Below are positions 40,301-48,624 of a stretch of 64,000 bases of DNA, piece after piece. A model generated the notes under the pieces. That model was not told the DNA's origin and made no database searches. It worked only from the letters and a program-made list of their open reading frames with translations. The stretch lies in assembly GCF_902498845.1 (NCBI RefSeq), contig NZ_CABVLM010000006.1, positions 62,001 through 126,000 on the forward strand, in the 5' to 3' direction. The stretch is from Pseudoalteromonas rhizosphaerae (GTDB lineage: Bacteria; Pseudomonadota; Gammaproteobacteria; Enterobacterales; Alteromonadaceae). Numbering within the stretch: the stretch's first letter is position 1; every line of letters starts with the position of its first letter. The translations under genes were made by a program, and so were the position numbers.

Positions 40301-40545
40301 TGCTTACTCAATAGCGTTTCAATCAAACCACCCACGGTTGCATTATTCTCATCCATAAGTTCATCTGGACTCAGATGAATATTTGTAAGCATCTCAAGCT
40401 CCATGATCATGCTAAGAATTTCAAATGAATCAATGCTACCTGAGCCAATAAAATTAAAATTATTAATATTTTGCTTTGAAATACTAATACCTCGTGCGAT
40501 TAAAAAATCACAAAAAAAACCCTGCAACAGCTCTTCGTTTATCAT
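40297..40545 (-). CDS. Acyl carrier protein
   Basis: Small acidic helical protein of 82 residues with a phosphopantetheine site in GSGSIDSFEILSMIMELEM; the canonical D-S-L reads D-S-F. Start ATG 40545 avoids a longer overlap with pseI; an in-frame ATG at 40572 would add nine residues. It sits between pseI and the PseG-GNAT fusion, and an acyl-AMP ligase follows: a small acyl-supply module. It is clearly a pathway-specific carrier, not the fatty acid ACP. Confidence 0.85.
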   Translation of the reverse strand: MINEELLQGFFCDFLIARGISISKQNINNFNFIGSGSIDSFEILSMIMELEMLTNIHLSPDELMDENNATVGGLIETLLSKQ

Positions 40546-40550
40546 GCTAA

Positions 40551-41591
40551 TTATTCCATATCCTGCCAACATAACTGTGTACCACGAGGTAAAAACAGGC
40601 GCGCTTTCCTACCAATAACATTCGGTAATTCTTTCGGGGCTAACTCACCACCACCCGGTCGAAGGTTCGCAACATTATCAATGGTTAAAACATCTCCTGA
40701 TGCAACATCTTTAGTCGTGTATAAGCAACGGCGATTAGGTGAAGGTTTAAGGGGATAATGTATTGTTCCAATAGCTTTTTCGACTTGTCGAACACCATGT
40801 ATTAATGCTTTAAGTTCATCTGGTGTCATTGAAAAAAAACTATCAGCCGTTTCATTATCTTTGCTTAATACAAAGTGTTTTTCGATAACATGGGCGCCAA
40901 AAGCGACTGATGCTATGGGTACATCATTCCCTAAAGTATGATCAGAAAGTCCTACAGGACATTTAAAACTATCCGCTAGATGAGGAATTGTGGCTAAATT
41001 TATCGACTCCGCGGGAGCTGGATAAGTACTAGTACATTTTAATACACACAGCTCTTTAACGCCTGCTTGCTCTGCAACTTGAACCGCATCAGTTATTTCA
41101 GCTAGGGTTGCACCACCTGTTGACATAATCATCGGCTTTCCAGTCGCAGCCACCTTTCGAATCAGATCATGATCTATCAACTCTGGCGAAGCTATTTTAT
41201 ATGCAGGTGAATCAAAAGATTCCAATAAATCGACTGCAGAATCATCAAATGGTGAAGAAAAAATAGTGATACCGATTTCATTCGCCAGCTGAATTAAAGG
41301 GGCGTGAAAATCCCATGGCATATATGCCCCTTCGTATAAATCATATAAATATTGTCCTTGCCATGGACCTGTTGCTTCAAAATGCGGTAATTTACAATCC
41401 ATTGTTAAAGTATCTGCGCGGTAAGTTTGTAACTTTATCGCATCAGCTCCGGCCTCTTTTGCGGCTCTAACTAACGCTTTCGCCTGCTCTAAATTTTGAC
41501 CATGGTTTGCTGACATTTCGGCAATAATATACACAGGATGACCTAGCCCAATTTTTCTACCATCGATGGTAATTTCAGAATTAAACGCCAT
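40551..41591 (-). CDS. pseI: Pseudaminic acid synthase PseI (NeuB family)
   Basis: Condenses phosphoenolpyruvate with the 6-carbon sugar to form the nonulosonic acid. 346 residues: TIM-barrel part with YIIAEMSANHGQNLEQAKAL, AIKLQTYRADTLT, KIASPELIDHDLI and a metal-site KCTSTYPAP, then a C-terminal SAF/antifreeze-like domain from about residue 285. Sequence is of the PseI type rather than sialic or legionaminic synthase, though that distinction needs alignment. Preceded by a sigma-54 type element. Confidence 0.92.
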   Translation of the reverse strand: MAFNSEITIDGRKIGLGHPVYIIAEMSANHGQNLEQAKALVRAAKEAGADAIKLQTYRADTLTMDCKLPHFEATGPWQGQYLYDLYEGAYMPWDFHAPLIQLANEIGITIFSSPFDDSAVDLLESFDSPAYKIASPELIDHDLIRKVAATGKPMIMSTGGATLAEITDAVQVAEQAGVKELCVLKCTSTYPAPAESINLATIPHLADSFKCPVGLSDHTLGNDVPIASVAFGAHVIEKHFVLSKDNETADSFFSMTPDELKALIHGVRQVEKAIGTIHYPLKPSPNRRCLYTTKDVASGDVLTIDNVANLRPGGGELAPKELPNVIGRKARLFLPRGTQLCWQDME

Positions 41592-41633
41592 TTGCGCCCC
41601 TTAAATTGCACTGTCAAAAAATCATTAAATCAA

Positions 41634-41649
41634 AGCAAATTTCATACCT
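41634..41649 (-). promoter_or_regulatory. Sigma-54 type -24/-12 element upstream of pseI
   Basis: Minus strand AGGTATGAAATTTGCT with GG-GC at the fixed spacing and TTGCT at -12. It ends 43 bases before the pseI ATG, matching the distance at flhA, fliE and flrB. The 186-base divergent gap before the cytidylyltransferase shows no sigma-54 element in the plus direction. Confidence 0.6.
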
Positions 41650-41777
41650 AATTATCTACAATAGCTTACAATTTGATAAACTATATTGATCCAAAAGGAT
41701 TTTAACTTTTAAGTTATGTGCAAGAGTGTAATGATTTGCTATATTTATCTCAATAATAATTACGATTACCAGTGACC

Positions 41778-42503
41778 ATGTCTGATGTATTAATAATAAT
41801 TCAAGCACGTATGACATCAACCAGATTGCCTGCCAAAGTGATGTTGCCGCTGTGTGGCAAACCCGTGTTACAAATTATGCTTGAACGCTTACCAAACTGG
41901 CACGATCAAATCATTGTCGCAACAACTAATGATGGCACTGAGCAGCCTATCTTGGATTTATGCACACAGCTGAATATTAAAACCTACCAAGGAGATACAC
42001 AAGACGTACTAAGCCGCTATTATCTAGCAGCTAAACACTATGATGCTCAATCAACTACAACCATAGTTAGGTTAACCAGTGATTGCCCACTGATTGATGA
42101 AGTGCTTTGTACGCAAGTAATTAATAAAAGAACTAGTCAAAATTATGACATGGTTAATTTAGGCCCGCACAGTGGTTACCCTAGGGGCCTAGATTGTTGT
42201 GCTTTTTCTTTCAAATTATTAGAAAATACTTATTTAAAAGCCACATCACCCGCCGATCGTGAACATGTGACGTTAGGCATGGCAAAATTTAATACCATAA
42301 CGACCCACACATTCAGTGCGCATGAAGATTATAGCCACTTTCGCCTAACACTTGATGAACCAGACGATTACAAAGCAATTACCGCTGTTTATGATCACTT
42401 TTTGAATAAAGTTGATTTTTCTTATAATGATTTAATAAAAACATTAAAGGAAAACCCTCACATCACCGATATAAATAAACACGTAGAGCAAAAATCTACT
42501 TAA
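41778..42503 (+). CDS. SpsF/PseF-type cytidylyltransferase
   Basis: Nucleotidyltransferase of the acylneuraminate cytidylyltransferase superfamily, 241 residues. IIIQARMTSTRLPAKVMLPL is the nucleotide-binding start, and VRLTSDCPLIDEVLCTQVIN gives the metal-binding Asp. This subtype (often called SpsF) takes the CMP-activation place in several nonulosonate clusters, so it probably makes the CMP-sugar that Maf uses. No other candidate for that step occurs in the window. An in-frame GTG six bases upstream could be the start. The leader is AT-rich with a weak ribosome site. Confidence 0.8.
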   Translation: MSDVLIIIQARMTSTRLPAKVMLPLCGKPVLQIMLERLPNWHDQIIVATTNDGTEQPILDLCTQLNIKTYQGDTQDVLSRYYLAAKHYDAQSTTTIVRLTSDCPLIDEVLCTQVINKRTSQNYDMVNLGPHSGYPRGLDCCAFSFKLLENTYLKATSPADREHVTLGMAKFNTITTHTFSAHEDYSHFRLTLDEPDDYKAITAVYDHFLNKVDFSYNDLIKTLKENPHITDINKHVEQKST

Positions 42504-42571
42504 GTTAGGCATAATAATTGTATGTCATTGAACATTATATTTATGACTACCAAAGAATTAGAGAATATTAA

Positions 42572-43519
42572 ATGAATCCAAAAACAATATTAGTTACCGG
42601 TGCAACTGGCTATAAAGGAACCGTATTGGTTCCAAAGCTACTGGCTTTAGGCCATCGCGTAATCGCGTTTGACATCCAATGGTTTGGTAATTTTTTGCCC
42701 TCTCATGACAACCTCTCAGTCATTAAAGGTGACGTACGCGACACTGATACGATTAACTTAGACGGTGTGGATTCTATTATTCATCTTGCTTCTATCGCAA
42801 ACGATCCCTGTGGTGATTTAAACCCTAAATTAACATGGGAAGTGAGTGCGTTAGCAACTATGCGCTTAGCCGATAAAGCAAAGCGCTGTGGAATAAAACA
42901 GTTTATTTATGCGTCATCGGGTAGCGTATACGGCGTTAAAGATGAAGAGCAAGTAACTGAAGACTTAACGCTTGAGCCTATTTCTGAATACAACAAAACG
43001 AAAATGGTTGCAGAGCGTGTACTTCTTAGTTATGCCGACGACATGGCGGTACAAATTTTACGCCCAGCAACTGTATGCGGTTTATCTAAACGAATGCGCT
43101 TAGATGTTTCTGTCAATATGCTGACAATGCAAGCTCTAAAAAATGGAAAAATCACAGTGTTTGGCGGCGATCAAGTCAGACCAAATATTCATATTGACGA
43201 TATTACTGATCTCTATATTTATATGCTGGATAATCCAGAGAAAGTCTCTGGTGTCTTTAATGCAGGGTTTGAAAATATCTCAATTATGGATATAGCAAAA
43301 ATGGTACAGGCTAAAATAGCATGTGAGATTGAGGTTACTCCTTCAAATGACCCTCGTTGTTACCGTATTAATTCAGATAAGTTACTATCTACCGGTTTTA
43401 CACCCAATAAAAATGTCGACACAGCCATTACCGAAATTATTACAGCTTACAAACAAGACTTACTTAAAGATGAAGACCATTTTTACAACCTTAAATGGAT
43501 GCAAAGAGAAGTTTTATGA
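42572..43519 (+). CDS. NAD-dependent sugar epimerase/dehydratase (extended SDR)
   Basis: 315 residues with the Rossmann start ILVTGATGYKGTVLVPKLLA, a DVRDTDTINLDGVDSIIHLA segment, the Ser and YxxxK catalytic residues (YASSGSVYGV, SEYNKTKMVAERVL) and the RPATVCG motif. It resembles NDP-sugar epimerases that act on heptose or hexose nucleotides. First gene of a compact plus-strand series, overlapping the following isomerase by 4 bases. Substrate unknown; the GmhA-like neighbour suggests a heptose. Confidence 0.82.
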   Translation: MNPKTILVTGATGYKGTVLVPKLLALGHRVIAFDIQWFGNFLPSHDNLSVIKGDVRDTDTINLDGVDSIIHLASIANDPCGDLNPKLTWEVSALATMRLADKAKRCGIKQFIYASSGSVYGVKDEEQVTEDLTLEPISEYNKTKMVAERVLLSYADDMAVQILRPATVCGLSKRMRLDVSVNMLTMQALKNGKITVFGGDQVRPNIHIDDITDLYIYMLDNPEKVSGVFNAGFENISIMDIAKMVQAKIACEIEVTPSNDPRCYRINSDKLLSTGFTPNKNVDTAITEIITAYKQDLLKDEDHFYNLKWMQREVL

Positions 43520-44121
43520 CTAACAACCAATCTGCAACCACTATAGCCAAGGATTCAGTGAAAAACCTGACAACAAACTATGTGAACACCCTAACGGATG
43601 TATTAAAACAGTTAGATAGTGAACAAGTTAAGAGTCTTGTTGATACCTTACTTACTATGAAGGCAAATAACGGCACTTTATATTTATGTGGCAATGGCGG
43701 CTCAGCAGCAAATGCAATCCACCTTGCAAATGACTTTACATTTGGTATTAGCCCAGAAGGTAATGCATTAAAAGTTGAAGCATTACCAGCAAACAGCTCT
43801 GTTTTAACTTGCCTAGGCAATGACATTGGTTATGAAAATATTTTTGCACATCAGCTAAAAGTTAAAGCAAACAGCAATGATATTTTACTTGTTTTATCTG
43901 GTAGCGGTAACTCTGAAAATATAATTAGAGCGACTCAACAAGCACTCGACATTGGCATGAAAACAGTGGGCATTTTAGGGTTTTCTGGCGGTCAAGTTAA
44001 GCCGATGCTTGACCAAGTTTTCCATTTCGAAGTCCAAGATATGCAGATATCAGAAGATACCCAAGTTATTGTCGGGCATATTTTAATGAAAGCTCTATAT
44101 CAGGAATTACAGAATGACTGA
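43516..44121 (+). CDS. GmhA-like phosphosugar isomerase (SIS domain)
   Basis: 201 residues with a single SIS domain: LYLCGNGGSAANAIHLANDF, LVLSGSGNSENIIRATQQAL and a late His/Glu region (EDTQVIVGHILMKAL). Closest in pattern to sedoheptulose-7-phosphate isomerase GmhA, the first step of ADP- and GDP-heptose pathways. The HldE-like and HddC-like genes at the end of this series support a heptose route. ATGA overlap with the upstream SDR; start at 43516. Confidence 0.85.
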   Translation: MTNNQSATTIAKDSVKNLTTNYVNTLTDVLKQLDSEQVKSLVDTLLTMKANNGTLYLCGNGGSAANAIHLANDFTFGISPEGNALKVEALPANSSVLTCLGNDIGYENIFAHQLKVKANSNDILLVLSGSGNSENIIRATQQALDIGMKTVGILGFSGGQVKPMLDQVFHFEVQDMQISEDTQVIVGHILMKALYQELQND

Positions 44122-45112
44122 TTCACCAATTATTGTAATAGGAAGTAATTCATTTTCTGGCGCTTCGTTTTGCTCGCACATGCTAAAGCAAGATAAAAAA
44201 ATAATCGCGATCAGCCGCTCAGAAGAACCTGTGAATGCATTACTTCCTTATAAGTGGCTAGATCACCAAACACAAAACTTAGCGTTTAAGCAACTCGATC
44301 TAAATTATCACTTAGATGAAATATTAGCACTCATCAAACAAGAAAATGTTGGCACAATTTATAACTTTGCAGCGCAAAGTATGGTTGGCCAAAGCTGGGA
44401 ATATCCTGAACATTGGTTTATGACCAACGCAGTATCAACCATAAAGTTACACAATGCACTTCGTCAACTCGATAGTTTAGATAAATACATACATATCTCT
44501 ACACCTGAAGTATACGGCAGCTGCGAAGGATTGGTTCCTGAGCATAGGAACTACCAACCAAGCACGCCCTATGCTGTATCACGAGCCGCTGCCGATATGA
44601 GTCTTCATACATTTTCTGATGTTTATGATTTCCCAGTTGTTTTTACTAGGGCAGCCAACGTGTACGGTGAAGGACAACAACTGTATAGAATAATTCCAAA
44701 AACAATACTATCTATATTATTAGGCAAAAAGCTACCGCTTCATGGTGGCGGCTACTCTACCCGCTCATTTATCCATATTGATGATGTGTCTAGTGCAACA
44801 CAGTTAATTGGAGAGCAAGGACGTAATGGCGAAATTTATCATATTTCAACAGAGCGTATGATCACAATCCGCGCAATTGTGGAGATGTTATGCAAAATGT
44901 TAAACGTCCCATTTGAACAGACATGTGAAATAACAGGTGATCGACTTGGTAAAGACGCTGCTTACCTGCTTGATACTCAAAAAATCAGATCAGAATTACA
45001 ATGGCAAGACAGTATTTCACTCGAAGACGGCCTTGCCAAAACAATTGATTGGGTCAAAAGCAACCTTGATACTCTAAAAACACAACCACATAACTATATT
45101 CATAAAGCCTGA
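44114..45112 (+). CDS. NDP-sugar 4,6-dehydratase-like SDR with Arg in the YxxxK motif
   Basis: 332 residues, related to GDP-mannose and dTDP-glucose 4,6-dehydratases: IVIGSNSFSGASFCSHML, the NFAAQSMVGQSWEYP loop of the GDP-mannose dehydratase type, HISTPEVYGSCEG with a Glu matching the active-site pair, RAANVYGEGQQLYRIIPKTI and TRSFIHIDDV. The catalytic tyrosine is in TPYAVSRAAADMS, but the usual lysine four residues later is Arg. The base sequence is unambiguous. It may be a natural subfamily feature or alter activity. Overlaps the isomerase by 8 bases. Confidence 0.82.
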   Translation: MTDSPIIVIGSNSFSGASFCSHMLKQDKKIIAISRSEEPVNALLPYKWLDHQTQNLAFKQLDLNYHLDEILALIKQENVGTIYNFAAQSMVGQSWEYPEHWFMTNAVSTIKLHNALRQLDSLDKYIHISTPEVYGSCEGLVPEHRNYQPSTPYAVSRAAADMSLHTFSDVYDFPVVFTRAANVYGEGQQLYRIIPKTILSILLGKKLPLHGGGYSTRSFIHIDDVSSATQLIGEQGRNGEIYHISTERMITIRAIVEMLCKMLNVPFEQTCEITGDRLGKDAAYLLDTQKIRSELQWQDSISLEDGLAKTIDWVKSNLDTLKTQPHNYIHKA

Positions 45113-45119
45113 GGTATTC

Positions 45120-45782
45120 ATGCTAGGAAAAGAATTAGATTTATTAAAAAACTACCCTAAATCAAAAAGAGACACTAAGGGAAGAGCCAATGTAATTACC
45201 GAAGCTGATAGAGAAATTGCTCGCCAATATGGTAAAGATTTTTTTGATGGTGATCGTACCTATGGATACGGTGGTTTTAGCTACATGTCTCGCTTTTGGC
45301 AACCGGTTGTTCCTGATCTTCAATCTCACTTTCAATTAACAAAAGAAAGTTCTTTACTGGATGTAGGTTGCGCCAAAGGCTTCATGCTCTATGACCTGCA
45401 ACAGCATATCAAAGGTATAAAATTAGCTGGGTTGGATATTTCTAGTTATGCTTTAGAGCATGCCAAAGAAGAAGTTAAGCACTTACTTCAACAAGGGGAT
45501 GCAAAGAGTTTACCTTTCGATGACGACAGCTTTGATGTCGTTATGTCAATCAATACTATCCATAATTTAGATGAAAAAGAATGTGCTATCGCGTTACAAG
45601 AAATTGAACGTGTAAGTAAAGGAAAGTCATTTATAACTGTTGATGCCTATCGAAATGATGAAGAAAAAGAGCGTATGCTCGAATGGGCATTAACCGCAAA
45701 GACCATCATGCATGTTGATGATTGGAAGGTATTCTTTAAAGACCATGGTTACACTGGCGATTTTTACTGGTTCATACCATAG
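45120..45782 (+). CDS. SAM-dependent methyltransferase (class I)
   Basis: 220 residues. The SAM-binding loop is LLDVGCAKGFMLYDL, the acidic ribose-binding residue follows in LAGLDISSYALEHA, and DSFDVVMSINTIHNLDEKE is motif II/post II. An N-terminal extension (Tyr/Gly-rich DGDRTYGYGGFSY) is not part of the core and may bind the sugar substrate. Lies between the dehydratase and the split transketolase, so it probably methylates a sugar intermediate or a finished residue. Confidence 0.82.
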   Translation: MLGKELDLLKNYPKSKRDTKGRANVITEADREIARQYGKDFFDGDRTYGYGGFSYMSRFWQPVVPDLQSHFQLTKESSLLDVGCAKGFMLYDLQQHIKGIKLAGLDISSYALEHAKEEVKHLLQQGDAKSLPFDDDSFDVVMSINTIHNLDEKECAIALQEIERVSKGKSFITVDAYRNDEEKERMLEWALTAKTIMHVDDWKVFFKDHGYTGDFYWFIP

Positions 45783-45790
45783 AGATAACT

Positions 45791-46594
45791 ATGAATTTAG
45801 AGCAAATAGCAGCAAAAATTCGATACACATTATGTGACGTATCGAGTAAAACAAAAACCCCACACTTGGGTAGTTCACTGTCATGTACTGATATATTAAC
45901 AGCACTTTATTGGCAAGTACTCAATGTAGAACCATCAACACCATCAATGCCAAGCAGGGATTACTTCTTGCTTGGTAAAGGCCATGCTGCAAGTGCACTT
46001 TATACCACACTTGCCTATAGGGGGTTTTACCCAGTGGCAGACCTTTATCAACACGGGCAAACCGACTCTGTTTTTGAAGAGCACCCCGGTATAAACTCCC
46101 CTAAAGGAGTTGATACAGTTTCGGGATCACTTGGCCATGCACTTTCACTTGCAACAGGTATGGCATTAACCTGTAAAATTCAAAAAAGAACCAATCGCTT
46201 TTATGTTCTCATGGGCGATGGTGAGCTCAATGAAGGAACGATTTGGGAAGCGGCCATGTTTGCAGCCGGTAAACAATTATCCAATCTCGTTGCCATCATT
46301 GATTTTAATAAACTTCAAGGCACTGGTGAAAGCTGTGAAATAATGCACCTTGAACCATTAGAAGAAAAATGGCGGGCATTTGGCTGGCACACAATTCGCC
46401 TTGATGGTCATAATATTTCGGCTATCACCGACGCTTTAATGGATGCGCAATCTTACGACAAACCGGTGTGTATAATCGCTGATACAATTAAAGGAAAAGG
46501 TATTTCTTTCATGGAAAACGATAACAACTGGCATTATCGTATACCAACCCAAGATGAAGTTGAAAAAGCAAAACAGGAGTTGGGGTTAAAATGA
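45791..46594 (+). CDS. Transketolase-like protein, N-terminal (TPP-binding) subunit
   Basis: 267 residues equal to the pyrophosphate domain of transketolase: FLLGKGHAASALYTTLAYRG, GSLGHALSLATGMAL and the thiamine diphosphate motif beginning YVLMGDGELNEGTIWEA and ending IIDFNK. Paired with the next gene, overlapping by 4 bases, it makes a split two-subunit enzyme as found in many archaea and in secondary sugar pathways. Likely role: transfer of a two-carbon unit in making an unusual sugar here, rather than housekeeping pentose phosphate metabolism. Confidence 0.88.
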   Translation: MNLEQIAAKIRYTLCDVSSKTKTPHLGSSLSCTDILTALYWQVLNVEPSTPSMPSRDYFLLGKGHAASALYTTLAYRGFYPVADLYQHGQTDSVFEEHPGINSPKGVDTVSGSLGHALSLATGMALTCKIQKRTNRFYVLMGDGELNEGTIWEAAMFAAGKQLSNLVAIIDFNKLQGTGESCEIMHLEPLEEKWRAFGWHTIRLDGHNISAITDALMDAQSYDKPVCIIADTIKGKGISFMENDNNWHYRIPTQDEVEKAKQELGLK

Positions 46595-47511
46595 GAAATG
46601 CATTTGCAAATTGTTTGACTGAATTAGCTAAATCCGACACCAGTTTAATGCTTTTCTACGCTGATATCGGTAATCGTTTATTCAATAACCTAAAAGAAAT
46701 TGCTCCCGATAGAACAATCAATGCAGGTATCGCCGAAGCAAATATGGCCTCAATGGCTGCGGGCTCCGCAATGATGGGCCAAAAACCTTTTATTTATACT
46801 ATTACGCCATTTACTACAGCGAGAAACTTTGAACAAATAAAAATAGATATCGCTTATCAAAACCAACCCGTTATCATCGTTGGCACGGGCTCAGGCTTAT
46901 CGTACGCAAATTTAGGTCCCACCCATCATTCGTTTGAAGATATCGCATTAATGCGAAGCTTGCCAAATATGAATATTGTATGCCCTGCCGATTCAGACGA
47001 ACTCAGCGTATTGATGCCCCAATTAATCAAACTCAACCAGCCGTGTTACTTTAGAATTGGTAAAAAAAATGAGCCAAAGGTTCACAAAATTTTACCTAAC
47101 CTAAAGTTTGGACATGCATATACAATGCAAGAAGGTCAAACAGTCGCAATATTAGCAACGGGCACTATTATGCCACTCGCGCATGATTTACTCATTGAAC
47201 TTCAAAGTAAAGGCATTAACGCCGAGCTTGTTAGTTTTCATACAGTAAAACCCCTTGATACTCAATATTTAGCCTTAGCTTGTGAGCGCTTTGAACATAT
47301 AATCACTCTTGAAGAACACAATGTGAATGGCGGCTTTGGCAGTGCCGTACTTGAATATATTAGTGAACAACCTAAAACACCAAGAGTACACCGTTTTGGT
47401 ATCCCAGATAGGTTTATTGATCAAGTTCATAGTACTGAAGATGCACGTAAAAAAGCAGGTTTAACTGTTTTAGATATAATCACAACACTAAAAAATAGAG
47501 CTGTAATATGA
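46591..47511 (+). CDS. Transketolase-like protein, C-terminal subunit
   Basis: 306 residues covering the pyrimidine-binding and C-terminal domains: NAGIAEANMASMAAGSAMMG with the catalytic Glu, FEQIKIDIAYQNQPVIIVGT, the THHSFEDIALMRSLPNMNIV segment, and ITLEEHNVNGGFGSAVLEYI. Partner of the preceding subunit. Four-base overlap with the following HAD gene. No chain break or missing motif was seen. Confidence 0.88.
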   Translation: MRNAFANCLTELAKSDTSLMLFYADIGNRLFNNLKEIAPDRTINAGIAEANMASMAAGSAMMGQKPFIYTITPFTTARNFEQIKIDIAYQNQPVIIVGTGSGLSYANLGPTHHSFEDIALMRSLPNMNIVCPADSDELSVLMPQLIKLNQPCYFRIGKKNEPKVHKILPNLKFGHAYTMQEGQTVAILATGTIMPLAHDLLIELQSKGINAELVSFHTVKPLDTQYLALACERFEHIITLEEHNVNGGFGSAVLEYISEQPKTPRVHRFGIPDRFIDQVHSTEDARKKAGLTVLDIITTLKNRAVI

Positions 47512-48122
47512 TTATCGGTATCGATTTTGATAATACTATTGCTGACTATACAGGTGTGTTTCATCGCGTTGGAGTGAAATTAGGCTGGCTTCCAAAACAA
47601 GTGGGACAAACAAAAGAAGATGTGAAAGCATACTTTATTAATGCTGGAAATGAACCAAAGTGGACTGAATTACAAGGTATCGTATATGGGAAAGAAATTA
47701 ACCAAGCTAAACCATACCTAGGTTGCCTAGAGGCAATAAAAAGCTTAAAAAAAGAAGGCCATAGTATTTTCATCGTGTCGCATAAGACTAAATACCCAAT
47801 TATTGGTGATAAAACTAACTTTCATATTGCGGCCACTAATTGGCTAAAAAGTCATGGTTTTACTAATTGTACCGATGGACCTATAGCCTCTGAAAACATA
47901 TCATTTCATGAAAAACAAGAAATAAAAATAAAGCGGATTTCAACTCTCCAATGTGATTTTTTTATTGATGATCTTAGTAGTGTCTTAAATAGCGCTTTAT
48001 TTCCATTACCAACAAAAAAAATTCTTTTTAATCAAAAGCCACATCCGAGCATTGAGTTAAATACGGGTGATTGGAAGAAAGTTCATCCAATGATTAACTC
48101 TTTCATAAATAGGAGGAGTTAA
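47508..48122 (+). CDS. HAD-superfamily hydrolase
   Basis: 204 residues. Motif I is GIDFDNTIADYTGVFHRVG (DxDxT with both Asp), motif II is HSIFIVSHKTKYP, and the acidic motif IV is CDFFIDDLSSVLNS. It is too different from GmhB (which starts FLDRDGTL) to be called the heptose bisphosphatase. Immediately upstream of the phosphoramidate-type genes, it could remove a phosphate from a nucleotide or sugar in either branch. Function uncertain. Confidence 0.78.
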   Translation: MIIGIDFDNTIADYTGVFHRVGVKLGWLPKQVGQTKEDVKAYFINAGNEPKWTELQGIVYGKEINQAKPYLGCLEAIKSLKKEGHSIFIVSHKTKYPIIGDKTNFHIAATNWLKSHGFTNCTDGPIASENISFHEKQEIKIKRISTLQCDFFIDDLSSVLNSALFPLPTKKILFNQKPHPSIELNTGDWKKVHPMINSFINRRS

Positions 48123-48123
48123 A

Positions 48124-48624
48124 ATGGTGATTTGGCTAACAGGTCGTCAAGGTGCAGGGAAGACAACCTTGGCAAAAATATTGCATAACATATTGGATGA
48201 AAAGTTAAATAAAGTAATCCTTCTTGATGGAGATAAACTGCGAGAGGTTTTGGGTAATCATAATTACGATAATGACTCTCGCTCAGCACTAGCAATGACC
48301 TATGCTAGGCTATCAAATATGCTATCTCAACAAGGAGCTACCGTTATATGTGCAACAGTATCCATGTTTCACAGTGTCAGGGAATGGAATAGGTCAAATA
48401 ACGAACAGTATTTTGAAGTGTATATTAAAGTTGAACCTGACGTATTAATTAAAAGAAACCAAAAACAGCTATATTCTGAAGCTGCGCTAAATAATAAGAA
48501 TTATCTACATGGGTATGATATTCCTTTTGAAGAACCATTAGCACCGGATTTAATACTTAATAATAACGGTCTAGAAACGCCGCTTGAAGCAGTCAACAAA
48601 ATTGTAATGGAATTAATAAAATGA
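48124..48624 (+). CDS. CysC-like kinase, candidate CDP-diphosphoramidate kinase
   Basis: 166 residues resembling adenylylsulfate kinase: Walker A IWLTGRQGAGKTTLAKIL, LDGDKLREVLGNHNY as in the APS kinase DGD motif, and a lid-like region with YIKVEPDVLIKRNQKQLYS. There is no sulfate assimilation gene nearby. In Campylobacter jejuni, Cj1415 has this fold and phosphorylates CDP-diphosphoramidate at the 3' position. The three genes 0.8-4.9 kb downstream complete that route, so I assign the same role by context. A true APS kinase feeding a sulfotransferase is the alternative. Confidence 0.75.
   Translation: MVIWLTGRQGAGKTTLAKILHNILDEKLNKVILLDGDKLREVLGNHNYDNDSRSALAMTYARLSNMLSQQGATVICATVSMFHSVREWNRSNNEQYFEVYIKVEPDVLIKRNQKQLYSEAALNNKNYLHGYDIPFEEPLAPDLILNNNGLETPLEAVNKIVMELIK

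Noticed and set aside
47508..48122. GmhB heptose bisphosphate phosphatase
   Set aside because: HAD motifs are present, but the start DFDNTIADYTG and the overall pattern differ from the FLDRDGTL family.
48124..48624. Straightforward APS kinase of sulfate assimilation
   Set aside because: No sulfate adenylyltransferase or PAPS reductase nearby and the three other phosphoramidate-pathway counterparts are adjacent; kept as an alternative in the entry.
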